NCBI GenBank assembly: GCA_009733575.1
Contig: ML769449.1
Span: 186,001 to 250,000, forward strand
DNA length: 64,000 bases
Direction of reading: 5' to 3'
From: Gymnopus androsaceus JB14
Taxonomy: Eukaryota; Basidiomycota; Agaricomycetes; Agaricales; Omphalotaceae
The first letter of the stretch is position 1; every line of letters begins with the position of its first letter. The position numbers were made by a program, and so were the translations under genes. A model generated the notes under the pieces. It was given only the letters and a program-made list of their open reading frames with translations. It was not told the DNA's origin and made no database searches. Positions 32,571-43,938 of the stretch are shown piece after piece.

Positions 32571-32959
32571 CTTAGTTCATAGTAGCTTTATACATTATCG
32601 GCATTGTGTATACGGCCCCAGTGTTATAGGCAGGGAATAATTACTGTATACCGTATTATCAAGGCCCTATAAACACCTGTAAGATACCGTACTTGCTACA
32701 TTCATTGAGACTTTTGTTGATTCAGTGTTAGTTTCTACTAGTGTACTTAAGGTAACTCCGACTCAATAGATTCAGATGCCGTGCACTCAGGCCATTGATT
32801 TACAGCATAGTAGTATATAGTATAGTCTTACATGTAACTGTACTGTTCAGCCATCGGTATAGACCATATACGGCTGTTAGGGTATAGGATCTACAATAAG
32901 ATGTCATATAGTAGCGAGATTACACTCATAATGTCTAAATCATATGTTAATTTAAGTTG

Positions 32960-33085
32960 CTAGTAAAATACAAGTTAGTTACATTTTGCCGAGTCTCGGC
33001 AAGTTAATCTCGCAAGCGCGGGAAAAAACAAGTTAACTTGATTGAATGGGACAAGTTAGCCCGACAAGTTACTTTGCTCACACTC
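32960..33085. repeat. CAAGTTA repeat, copy A
   Basis: About 120 bp shared with 34340-34460 (TTACATTTTGCCGAGTCTCG, GCAAGCGCGGGAAAAAACAAG, TTACTTTGCTCACACTC) and more distantly with 30690-30780. The two close copies are direct repeats 1.38 kb apart and might be termini of one element. Confidence 0.65.
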
Positions 33086-33830
33086 TGTCCATTTCCTAGA
33101 GTTATGTAGGTAATGAAACCTCAATGCCAGCATACATATGGTACATCTGAAAAAATCGCATATTTTACCAACCCCTATTCCATTCCGAAGCATCGCCACT
33201 GTACAGTACAACCGCCCGTGACTATTGTACCATTATGGTTTGAAGTGCAGCAGATGGGATGTGTAGTGATTTGAATCCTTCAGTTCATTAGTTCAGCTGT
33301 CACCAGGTGACATGAGGGGCATGAGCTGAGTTCAATTTGGGTGGTAGCAGGCTTAGCCAGCTAAAAATGTAAAGAAATTCAGTCCATACTTATCAACAAG
33401 CCTCAGTAGAGTGATAGGGTATGCCGCCGTAAGCCTAGACGGGATGGTAAATATGGGACAGTATCCATCCCATCTGAGGTTTTTCGGGACCGTAATTTGT
33501 CATCCTGTTTTGCCTGTTACAGTCATGAATATGGGTCTCACAGTATATCAGTTTAAAACTGAGTTTTTTCCAACAATGATGTACACACCTCACATAGCGA
33601 TCTCCAGATTATCACGCAAATAAGGGCTTCTTTTATACATTTTGAGGGGTTACAGCATCACTTTGCAAGTACAAAATGAGCATATAATGATAATATCTAG
33701 GCCACACTACTCTCAATAGATGTATGCACATCTCATTAGCTGGCAATACACTAAGGCAAGTCATTTTATTTAAAACTTGACCATTTGGGCATTAAGAACA
33801 TGATATAACTGTATACCTGTATACTGTATA
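33086..33830. other. Intergenic, no gene seen
   Basis: AT-rich filler between the CAAGTTA repeat copies; a 70-codon plus frame at 33411 has no motif. Confidence 0.35.
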
Positions 33831-34177
33831 AGGCTGCTCGCCGTAGCTGTATACGGTAACAGCTATATAATTGACAGCCATAAACATTATAGGTTTTTGT
33901 GCAAGATGGTAGAGTTACGGGTAGGATCGTATACTGTACTGTAAACCCTTAAAACACTGTCTAGGAGATGATGAAGAAAAACAAATATGATGATGATGAT
34001 TTAGATACATTATTTCAGTCATAACTTCTGAAAAGGTACTATAAATTTACTCATAGAGCAAAATCCATGGACCCGTAAACTGTTCACCGGTACATCCAAG
34101 ACCTCCAATGGTACGGTATACAGTACCGTAAGCCCATAACCGTTGGACCCGTATGTACAGTTACGGCGAGCAGCCCT
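33831..34177. mobile_element. 347-bp MITE, AGGCTGCTCGCCGTA ends
   Basis: AGGCTGCTCGCCGTAGCTGTA at the left pairs with TACAGTTACGGCGAGCAGCC at the right. The interior is rich in GTATACGGTA/TACCGTA. A similar AGGGCTTGCC...CGGT segment sits at about 50625-50760. Confidence 0.65.
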
Positions 34178-34339
34178 AATACTGTATATAGGATCATTAC
34201 AGGAGGGACCGTACTGTTTCAGAATTTTTGGAGACAGTTATGAGTGTGTTCTTGGCAGCCGTGACCGTTTACGAGATGGTCTAGAGCAATAATATTATCG
34301 TAATAACAATCAAAATATATCAAAACTCATTTATATTTG

Positions 34340-34460
34340 GTCGCTAGTAAAATACAAGTTAGTTACATTTTGCCGAGTCTCGGCTGCAAGCGCGGGAAAA
34401 AACAAGTCAACTTGATTGAATTGAACAAGTTAGCGAAACAAGTTACTTTGCTCACACTCG
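34340..34460. repeat. CAAGTTA repeat, copy B
   Basis: Direct repeat of 32960-33085 with a short deletion after GAGTCTCGGC. Confidence 0.65.
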
Positions 34461-35368
34461 AACAAACCAGCCCAAATAACCCAATGAACGATGTGACTTC
34501 GGACCCGAGCCTTAAAGCTTGAAACTTGGAGGGATCGGAGGTCCCACCCTCGAATCTTTATCCGCCGGCACCCCCCAAGTTTCTTCTACACCATACACCC
34601 TTCAGCGAAATCGACGCAGCCAGAGACCAACGAAAACAAAAATGGAATAAAATCATTTGGGTCAACCAAAACCAAAACCAACCCCAAAGCTCCGAATGCA
34701 AACACATGTAATGGTCATGCTGGTCAGGAAATGGGTTCACCAAGAACGATTTGCACTTGTCCATCACATTACTGCTGGTCCAAGCAAGGTCCAAGTTCAA
34801 TCTGCAACTTTTCCAAAGCATGGTGTGAGCGCAACACTCCGCTTTATCTGAGTTAAATCAACAACACTTGCTAAATTTCCTCCCTCGGGCGAAACAGACC
34901 GGGTGATCTTGTGAAGCAAATGGTTTGCACCCAGCTTGCTGAATGCTGAGAACCATTCAATGGATGCAAGGTGCTTCAGCCACTTGGAAAATGGAACATC
35001 TTTGCACAAGTTGCTCATAATCACAAGAGGGAGCTATGAAAGCATTTTTCATCATTTAATGTACATCTTGGTCCAAATTGGCTGTTTCTGCTTGATGGAT
35101 GTACTTTTTGCACATATTTTGTACTTTGTGTGTGTACATAAGTATGATCATTACTTCTCTTGTGTACTTGGTGTTCACTTTGTGTGATTAGTTTTGACAG
35201 ATCTCTCAGTACTACTTGAGTTTACCAGTGGTTAGTCCTGCTTCTTACTACTTACAAGTGTGCTTCTGAGTACTTCTGAGTACTTCTAACTACTTAAAAG
35301 TGTACTTCTGAGTTCTTCTAAGGTTTTATTGGTCCTTTCGAAGCCGAAAGGTCTTGGGAAGGCCGTGA
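34461..35368. other. Intergenic with a short coding-like stretch
   Basis: 34526-34711 (+) reads FLLHHTPFSEIDAARDQRKQ, amphipathic and plausible but with no known domain. The rest is repeat-like (AGTACTTCTGAGTACTTCT near 35270). Confidence 0.25.
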
Positions 35369-35426
35369 GAACTTTGCCAAAATCTTGCTGCAAGATCGAA
35401 GTTACATCAAGATTTTGGCAAAGTTC
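35369..35426. repeat. Perfect 19-bp hairpin
   Basis: GAACTTTGCCAAAATCTTG (35369-35387) and its exact complement (35408-35426) around a 20-nt loop. It may be a very small foldback element or a transcribed hairpin. Confidence 0.75.
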
Positions 35427-35794
35427 ACACACTATTACTAATAGTAGTAACTACAATGGCTTGATTGGCTCGAGTCTAAGGCCGACTGCTCCCTTGTGGG
35501 ACCCTGCAATAGAGCGGCCACTTGTCTAAGTACCATAAGCACCTGTGACATCACTGAACATTAATGAGTATCAGTCGAGCTTTTGAAAAATCTAATAAGA
35601 TTCACCGGTAAGGCTCACCGGTACTCAGAAGTAGATGAATACATAACTGGGTATTAGCAGTATGCACAATCATATTCCTAGGTACATCATCAACTCCTAG
35701 TTGACACAAAGTAAGCATACAAAGTACATTTAATGATGTTCAAATAGGTTGTAGCCACACAAACCACTATGTACATTAAGTAGGTTACACTCCC

Positions 35795-37666
35795 ATGCGC
35801 CCTCTTTTTCCGATGAAAAATACCGTCATAGGGAGCGAGAACACCAAACAAACTTACCCAACATGGAATGCGTGCAAATTTCAGCTTGTCAGCAGTTTCA
35901 ATTTTATCTTATACTATATTCACATACCTTTCACAGGTTCATTGGTATCATTGCGAACCCTAACCAAAGCGGCATCAAATCTACCTGGGACTGGTCAATT
36001 GCAGCAATCTCAACTTGAAGGCTGAATGTGGATTGAGTTGACAGTCCCGCATGCAAGCGTAACCGGATCAATACGTGTGTATTTTCTGAGATGGTATACT
36101 CCAATTTTGAACCTGAAGTCAGTGTCAATGTCAAGAGCTGCAGCTTCAAGTAGAGCTCCAGATAAAGCTGGATTATGAAGCTGCACAATAAAACATGCAA
36201 GTGCTGCATTGAAGAAGGGCACGTTGTACCTCCTATCTGCTGTTGGTAAGTCAACACTTTGCACGGTGGGATGTTTGGACATATGAAGAGTGCGTTGATA
36301 AGAGAGAGCTGGAGGTATCCAGTCCACTGGTGCAATCTTCACTTTCCAATTATGCACCCAATCCAGGTAGCTCGCATGTCACATCACCTTCTCCTTGTGC
36401 TCCAGCCAGAGTCATCTGAGGATACTCATCTTTATGATTGGTTGCACAATATGCATCCCTTGCCAAATCAATGTGGAATTGCTCCATGTATTCAGGGTTG
36501 GTATTATCATAGGTTCCGATGAATTTGCATTTATTGACATAGTGATTGAGAAAGTGGAGCTTGGAAAGACAAAAATCCTTGCATACACCAAGGTCAGCAA
36601 AGATCTGCTTGTTGGCATGAAACTGCTCCAGAGCATTCTGATAGATTGTCAGGGTCTTATCAGTTTGCACTGTATACTGAGCCAGATATAAGGCATCAAT
36701 GAGAGTGCGGACACTTCAAATGAGACGTGGTGTTGCAAGCACCCCAGGTAGCGGAATGTCAATGATAATGCTAAGTAGGAAACGGGAAATGTCATTATGC
36801 TCCTGTCCAGTGATACGTGAGAGAGAGCTGATGCCTTTCATGAACAGGTGGACATGATTATTTGGTGGAAGTCAACAACAGCAAGCATCAATCTCCACAG
36901 GACCAAATACATTGATGACCCACTCTTTCAAGTGTTTCAAGACTCCCTGATAGAGCTGATACAGAATATCCAACACTATGGAGCAATAAACATGGCAGAT
37001 CCTGCCGAAAAGGATGGTAGATATTCTTTATGCCTGCTTCTGTGCATGCTTTATTGAATTTCATAGGCCCTTCATCATCAAGTTTCTCCAGAGCCAGTAA
37101 GATTTTCAAAAGATCTTGAATGGGATGAAGGGTGGTATCATTTCCCATATACTCTCAGAAGATCATGCATTCTGCACAGGTTCCTGTTTTGCAGAAAGCA
37201 ACCAACACCTGCTTGGGATAATCAGCGCAGTATACTGCAAACAGAGAATGTCCTTGTTGCTCAACACCATCACCACCTGTAAGATGAATCCCATCCAACC
37301 CAGAAGTCACAAGTGGAGAGACAATGTAATTCATGGCAGCATAGAATAGATTTGCCAGAGTCCTTCAATGAGATGATTTATTGGTGATATGTTCAAGCTT
37401 TGAAGTTGGCAGATAGCCTATCAGAATGTACACCTGGCAAGAGGGTTTGCGCCAAATTTCTTTCGGAATATTTCCTATTGTCAAGTAGATAGGATAGGCA
37501 GACTTTCCATGAAACATAGTGACCAGAGTCTTATCTGTAGATAGGATAACTGGTATGATAGCAGCTCCGGGACGCTCACAGTCAAGAATCTCCTGAGAAA
37601 GGTCAGCATGTGACATTGACTCATTGATGAGCTGGGTTTTAATTCACCTGTCTCAACCACCACCAT
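35795..37666 (-). pseudogene. Plavaka-type transposase relic
   Basis: Segments in N- to C-terminal order along the minus strand: VILSTDKTLVTMFHGKSAY and YLTIGNIPKEIWRKPSCQV (37580-37380); LYQGVLKHLKEWVINVFGPV (about 36970-36895); CKDFCLSKLHFLNHY and DLARDAYCATNHKDEYPQMT (about 36570-36400); then the C-terminal FNAALACFIVQLHNPALS (about 36240-36150). These are hallmark blocks of Plavaka DNA transposases of Agaricomycetes. They lie in several frames and the N-terminus is missing beyond 37680, where the foldback element begins. Inactive. Confidence 0.75.
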
Positions 37667-37688
37667 CCCCCTGTACGCATGTCATGGT

Positions 37689-39481
37689 ACACTTCAGGCA
37701 ACCACTATAAATGACCTAGTTAGGATAGAAAAATGATGTCTATAAACTATTCTAAGAGGTACCTTTTTGGGGCATTCTGCCCACCAAATATTTTAGTGAG
37801 GCAGCTGCCCCCCTCTGCCCAACTTTATCCAGGCAGCAGCTTACTGATCCCAAATTGATTAAAAATCACTACTCTGCCAGCCTGGCAGCTGCCTGATTTT
37901 TCACATGTCACAGGGGCAGCTGCCCACTTTAATGTTAACCTTGGGCAGCTGCCCTCTTTGATATTAATTCTGAGCAGCTGCCTACTTGAAGCTACTTCAG
38001 TGTTAGCCCTGGGCAGCTGCCCATTTTACTATGAGCATTGGGAAACTACCCACCTCACTATTAACCCTAAACAGCTGTGTAAATTTGTGCTTGATTATTC
38101 TGGCCACTGTTACATCAACCTTAACTTGCTCTAAGTAATTTTAAATGCAAAGAAAATAAATTCCTATATTACTCTACAATACCTTCATTATTCTTCACTA
38201 CCCTGTAGTTTTCAGATACGGTAAGACCATCTACATCCTCCATCAGAACACCTAGCATGTACTAGTAGTAATGTGTACCGGTAAGTTATCAAAAGTATCA
38301 AGTGATCAACATTAATAAGTCATACTAGTACTAGTATCAGTACTGGCAATATATACTCATAACTTGTAGTAGTACTAATATTAGTACAATACAAGCACTA
38401 GTAACTCATAATAGTGGTAGTAGTATTAGTCTAGTACTAATGTATCATGCTACTGATTACTCATAAGATACTGGTGCTACTATTGCATTAATACTACTAA
38501 AATTTACTACTACTCAGTCTACTAGTGCTGCTATTGCACTAATACTAGTACTAATGGCCAGTATTATATCCACACCACTATCAGTACAAGTTATTCGTAC
38601 ATATTGCCAGTACTGATACTAGTACTAGTATGACTTATTAATGTTGATCACTTGATACTATTGATAACTTACCAGTACATATTACTGTATCGATACGACT
38701 GTAAGTCCCCGTAACTGTAACACCGGCCCCGGGAACTTAGCCATTCTGTGAATTGTAATGCATAACTCCACTCCGGGAACTTCAAATTTGGAGAAATCGT
38801 GACACTAAAGTCGAAAAATTCTCCAAAATACGCCCAAAAAAAGCATTAAAAAATTTCCGTAACACGAATTTTTGCCTTGGGAACTTCATTTTTTGAAGTT
38901 CCCACCGTAACGCATAACACCCCAGGAACATATGGTCGTATTGATACAGTACTACTAGTACATGCTGGGTGCTCTGATGAAGGATGGAGATGGTCTTACC
39001 ATATCTGGGAACTACAGGGTAGTGAAGAATAATGAAGGCATTGTAGAGTAATATAGGAATTTATTTTCCTTGCATTTAAAATTACTAAGAGCAAGTTAAG
39101 GTTGATGTAACAGTGGCCACAATAATCAAGCACAAATTTACACAGCTGCTTAGTGAGGTGGGTAGCTTCCCAATGCTCATAGTAAAATGGGCCGCTGCCC
39201 AGGGCTAACATTGAAGTAGGCAGCTGCCCAGGATTAATATCAAAGAGGGCAGCTGCCCAAGGTTAACATTAAAGTGGGCAGCTGCCAGGCTGGCAGAGTA
39301 GTGATTTTTAATCAATTTGGGATTAGTGGGCTGCTGCCTGGATAAAGTTGGGCAGAGGTAGGCAGCTGCCTCACTAAAATATTGAGTGGGCAGAATGCCC
39401 CAAAAAGGTACCTCTTAGGATAGTTTATAGACATCATTTTTCTATCCTAACTAGGTCATATATAGTGGTTGCCTGAAGTGT
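37689..39481. mobile_element. 1.8-kb foldback element with ~570-bp inverted arms
   Basis: The left arm starts ACACTTCAGGCAACCACTAT and returns on the right as ATAGTGGTTGCCTGAAGTGT (end 39481). The arms (about 37689-38265 and 38935-39481) pair across GGCAGCTGCC-rich blocks. Between them lies a second palindrome (38266-38690) of ACTAGTACTAGT-type microsatellite flanked by GTAAGTTATC/GATAACTTAC, and a unique GGGAACTTC-containing piece (38700-38935). No coding capacity. It abuts the broken Plavaka gene. Confidence 0.85.
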
Positions 39482-39606
39482 GTGCATGATGCAACCCTGA
39501 CCACCACTGCCTAACCCTAGTTTCACCTTTACTCTCTATAACCCTAACAATCCTAGCCCCCACACCCCTGACTTTGTCCTCACCTAACCTCCCTAGCCCC
39601 TAACCT

Positions 39607-39825
39607 GTGTGGACCAGGTTAGGGTTAGCACTAGCTAACCCTAACCCTAAAAATTCTATTACATCATGTATGGACCAGGTCAGGGTTAGCTAGTGCTAAC
39701 CCTAACCCTAACTTTTCCATGACATCATGTGTGGACCAGGTCAGGGTGAGCTAGCGCTAACCCTAACCCTAACATTTCTATTTGATCCAGGTCAGGGTTA
39801 CTTAGTGTTAACCCTAACCCTATAA
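39607..39825. repeat. ~61-bp tandem array with telomere-like TTAGGG/CCCTAA
   Basis: Four units start near 39607, 39667, 39729 and 39783. Each holds GGACCAGGT(C/T)AGGGTTAG followed by CTAACCCTAACCCTAA. Each unit is also a hairpin (AGGGTTAG...CTAACCCT). The upstream 39480-39606 has scattered CCCTAA words. Confidence 0.85.
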
Positions 39826-40129
39826 GGCCAGGATTATTGAGGTTATAGATAGTTAGGTTAAAACTAGGGTCAGGCAGTGGAGAGTTTCTTCATGCACAAG
39901 GCTCGAAAATTTTGTCCATTTTTTCCCGCAATGCCTTTTTGGCCCTCTACAGCTATGGCTATTATTATGGCTATAGGCATATATAGTAGGGTGGACAGAT
40001 CTCCCATTACTATGCATAGTATTGAGTAGGACACTTGTCCAGATACTATGCATAAGACTCACAACCACTGGTGCAGCTCAGTGCAACCTTTTGGAATCTC
40101 GGCAAACTTCTGGGGAGCATTGGACTCCT

Positions 40130-41984
40130 TCAGAAGATGCACCCACACCTCTGGTATAAGGTGGGTGGAGAATTGGACTTCACTGGTGTGGATGGGTGAG
40201 CATGCTCAGTTGAGCCACAGATTCCACATTTGTGGGTGTATGTGCATTTGGGTTTCAAGCAACCATTGACGCCGTTGAAACCAATGCAATAGACCTTGAC
40301 TTTGGAGTTAATGTAGTTGCGACTGGCCTTATGAAGGAAGTCAGTGGATCTTGGCTTGTGTTGGTTCCAGTTGTGATTGTAGGAGAGGCATAGGTAATAT
40401 TTGTTCTTGCCGGTGGATGGGTGTGAGTTCTCTTTTGAGGAAAAGTTTCCATTTCAAAAGTCCTGTTTCTGGCCCTGGTTCCTGTGACCAGAGGGTGCAG
40501 AGGCCTGGGTCTGCTTCTGGGCTTGGCATCTTGCATCCTTGTTTTTGACCTTTTGTGTCTGCCAGCTGAGGAGACACTCCTGGTAGAGAGTAGGATGGAA
40601 GAGGTCAATGCCGATGTTGGTGTTTAGGAAGGAGAACCATTGTCTGTACACCCTGTCAGTGTAGATCTTGGATCATATAAAACATGCTCTTGAGCATGTC
40701 TGCTATTGCATAAGCTTGTGAATGACCAGGAAGATTGGTGCCTTTGGGAATGTAGTGCTGATGGAAACATCTTGGCATGCCATGCATGAGGCTGTTGAAG
40801 TCATTCAGGTCAATCTGGGAAAGGGGGACCTCATTGAATGACTTCAACTTGACCTTCATGCCTCCCGCTCCATCAAATATGATAGAGTTGTCAGATTCAA
40901 CCACCTTTATTGTTGAATTGGCATAGCGTGAGGCAAAGTATGCTAACAGGATGAAGGACTTCAGGCCATCGCAAAGCATGGAAGCAATGAGGTTGTTGGT
41001 TATGTTCTCTAGTTTGAAGGGCTCATTGTAAGAGTGAAGCTGCACCTGACATGGATCACCCCATCCTCCAGTCAACCTTGGCTCCTCCCTCATGTTGTCC
41101 ACCTCCCTGTCTGGTTGTCCACTTCCTTGGCTCACCTGTTGACAGCACTCCTACTGGCGGTTGTGGGTCACTTGCCTGCATGGAGACTAGGAGCAACGTT
41201 CCTGCTCCTGTGAGCAGTGGGAGCGAGGAGGGTGCCGTTCAGACCTGGGAAGGGGCTGTGGAGAGGAGGAGCTTGTGGCTGTTGACCAGATTCAGGTAAG
41301 TGTCTCTCAAAAGAAGACTGGGACTGGGCTGAGCTGGGGTGGGAACCTGTAATGGGATACAGTTAGCTTATGCATGAGTTTGAGTTATGGGCAAAGAGGA
41401 AGGTGTCATCTTGTGTAGATTGATGGAGGAAGCAAAGGTGCATGAGTCTCACCTTGTTGTTGTCCATTCACAGCAAGTGTGCCAACACACCCACACTCCA
41501 ATACTTAGGAGACGGAACCCTGGCCACCATATTCTGCCATGAAGGTGTTCAGGGTCAGAATTCCACCCCAGCTACAAGCACTAAGTGGAGGAGCTGTAGG
41601 AGCCTGAGAGGATAAGGATATGGGCGATTCTGACTTGGCTCCAATACTGTTCCATGGGGAAGGCCATGAGGGAAGGGTGGGAGCTTGAACATCATTGAAA
41701 GGAATTTGCACTGGAGGAGCTGAAGTGGCAGTTCTTCCATTTCCAAGGCATTGGGCCCAGTGGGGAAGAGGGTCAATGTGTTGATTCAGAAGATGCCTGA
41801 GAGACCCAGATGGATGCTGTTGCTGCTGCTGTTGCTGTTGCTGTGGGGTCAAAGCTTGTTCCTCCCCAGGTGGAGCTTGAGAAGACAAAGCGGCTGCATT
41901 CTGTTGGTTGTCCAGTGCACAACTGTCATCTGGCTGGCCTGCTGCTGCATCAGCAGCTTTTGCTTGCAGTCTAGTATTAACCAT
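40130..41984 (-). pseudogene. Retroelement Gag-like gene with Cys/His knuckle
   Basis: ATG at 41984 starts MVNTRLQAKAADAAAG and a poly-Gln tract. A clear intron at about 41340-41450 (GTGAGA...CTAAC...TTACAG) follows. Next come LTGGWGDPCQVQLHSYNEP, YFASRYANSTIKVVESDN and IPKGTNLPGHSQAYAIADML (41135-40656), then DRVYRQWFSFLN (40650-40454). A C-terminal stretch has KVYCIGFNGVNGC and CTYTHKCGICGSTEH (about 40290-40180). The C-x4-C-x5-C-x2-C pattern after a CxGFN lead resembles Gag-like zinc modules of DIRS-type retroelements; that assignment is tentative. Stops and frame changes (41505, 41185, about 40660) show decay. No RT or recombinase is nearby. Confidence 0.45.
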
Positions 41985-42429
41985 GTTGGGATCGTATCAG
42001 GGAAATGCTGAAGGTGATTATCTTGGTAGGAAAAGAGTGATTTTGCTGGGTGAAGGATAAAGTGAATGGAAAGATGAAAAGATTGTTTTGAGGGTGAGTC
42101 AGAGTGGATGAAAATGAATTCTTCAAAACAAAAGGTGAGATGATGAGGGTACAAAAGAGAGATTGGGGAAATCTCACGTGTGATCGCGCCAACATGACAA
42201 AAACACAGCCTCCTGTTCCCACAGGTCACGCATAGGCCTGAATGTTCTTGAGTACTTAAAGCGCTTATCTCCAGCCTGCATGACAAGTCATGTTCTGGGC
42301 ATTTTCATCTGTTGATTGATTCCAAACACTAATGGCCACGAAATGACATCATGGCCATCAAATTTCAAGTGCCTTTCATGTGAGTCTCACAATGAATAGG
42401 AAGCACCTGGTTTCCAGGTGCCCCACAGA

Positions 42430-43260
42430 ATGCCCCCGGTGAATGCTTAAGAAATGTACTTCCTTACTTCATAATACTTAAGAGCCTTTTAAGTAAATAA
42501 TTTGGTTTATTTTAGCATATATTCAGCCCCATACTTAAGTTATAATCTCACATTACAAACTATAAATTTATTCCCAAGGAAATGCTTGAAAAATACTTGG
42601 AAAAGACTTAAGGAATATAAAGAATACTGAACACTTCTTAAGAAATGTAAGCACTTAAGAAGCAGGTAAGTAAGCAGATTTTCTGAGGTGTTGAGGAGAA
42701 GGAAGCTTAAGTAATGTAAAGTGAAAGGTGGGATAATTGTGATCTTTGGAGGGTGAAACTGTGGCCTTTTATATGCTAAGTCAGTTGCCATTCCCAGGCC
42801 ACTAACATGACACAAGCTCAACTTTCCATTTTGGGCAGACAACAATCCATTATGACAGTTTGGCCTGTTTATGGGCACCAACTTGGCCATTGTTTCCTAT
42901 TTGGGAAGATAATGAAAATTTTCTCTTGTTGAACTTGGAATATCATGTGACCTCCCATAAGGGTCCATCTCAGCATTTTTACCATCTCATTCTATACACC
43001 TCAAATCCACTTGGCTTTTACAGTATAAGAATACTTTTATAATAAGTATTTTCTTTACAGCATGTTTCCAAAGTAAGTTTCTCAAGAATCTCTTTGAAAT
43101 TTCTTTGTGCTCCTTAAGTGTGTTCTAAGTAGTTTGCTGAGTATTTTTCCTTTCTTATTTATGAACATTACTTAGTACTTGCGTAATGTGAAATACCATT
43201 CTCTCTTACTTTATCCTTAGTCCTTAAGTATTACTTCATTAAACAGCTACTTTCTTGCCC
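42430..43260. repeat. Old CTTAAG-rich inverted repeat
   Basis: AAGTAATACTTAAG, CTTAAGAAATGTAAG and similar words at 42430-42710 return inverted at 43060-43250 (CTTAAGTGTGTTCTAAG, CTTAGTCCTTAAG). Arms are only partly alignable. Nothing coding between. Confidence 0.4.
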
Positions 43261-43473
43261 TGGTAGTTGGCACTGGGAAGTGAGCCATGAGTTAAAAACT
43301 GCAGAAGAGATCTGTGCCAAATACTTGACCAGGGACTTTGAAATTTTGATAATTGATTCATAGTTCAACAGCCAGCATAGCTGGTTACCAAAAAAAGTCA
43401 GTACTATGTCTGGAAAAGTGATAAAATATATCTAATAAGGAGTGTTCATTCCTTTGTGAATGAAAACTCATTA

Positions 43474-43556
43474 TACTTGCTATGATGTAAAGTGATTGAA
43501 TTTTTTTCGGTGGCAACATGTATGGGAAAATTCTAACACTTTACATCATAGCGAGT
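43474..43556. repeat. 83-bp hairpin with 21-bp arms
   Basis: TACTTGCTATGATGTAAAGTG and CACTTTACATCATAGCGAGTA pair with one mismatch around a 41-nt loop. Confidence 0.7.
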
Positions 43557-43938
43557 AGGTAAGTATCAGGAATGTGTATAAAATGCATATGTGAGGCGAA
43601 AATGGCTCAAAAATTAGAGTGATTTTCAGTTTCCAAATAAACCTAGTTCAGACCTCTATGTTATGCATTACGAAAACCCCTACAGTCAGGACTGTGCATG
43701 ATGCATTACTGAACATAAATTCAAACTATTAGGCAAAGAGCTGGCACAGTTGTTACAACATCAGATGAGGAGGAAATCCCATGGTAGAACAAGTGGGGGC
43801 TCAAAAGATCAATTGTCTGGATGTAGCTACAGCGTATAAGTAAGGGTATCGATTTGGAGCTATTGCGGAAGTATATATAGGGTATACATGGACTCGGAGC
43901 AACCAGAAAATCACATAACCGGTAATTTCCAACAGAAA

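Noticed and set aside
39540..39825. True chromosome end
   Set aside because: Units contain both telomere-strand orientations and spacers, and unique sequence continues on both sides.
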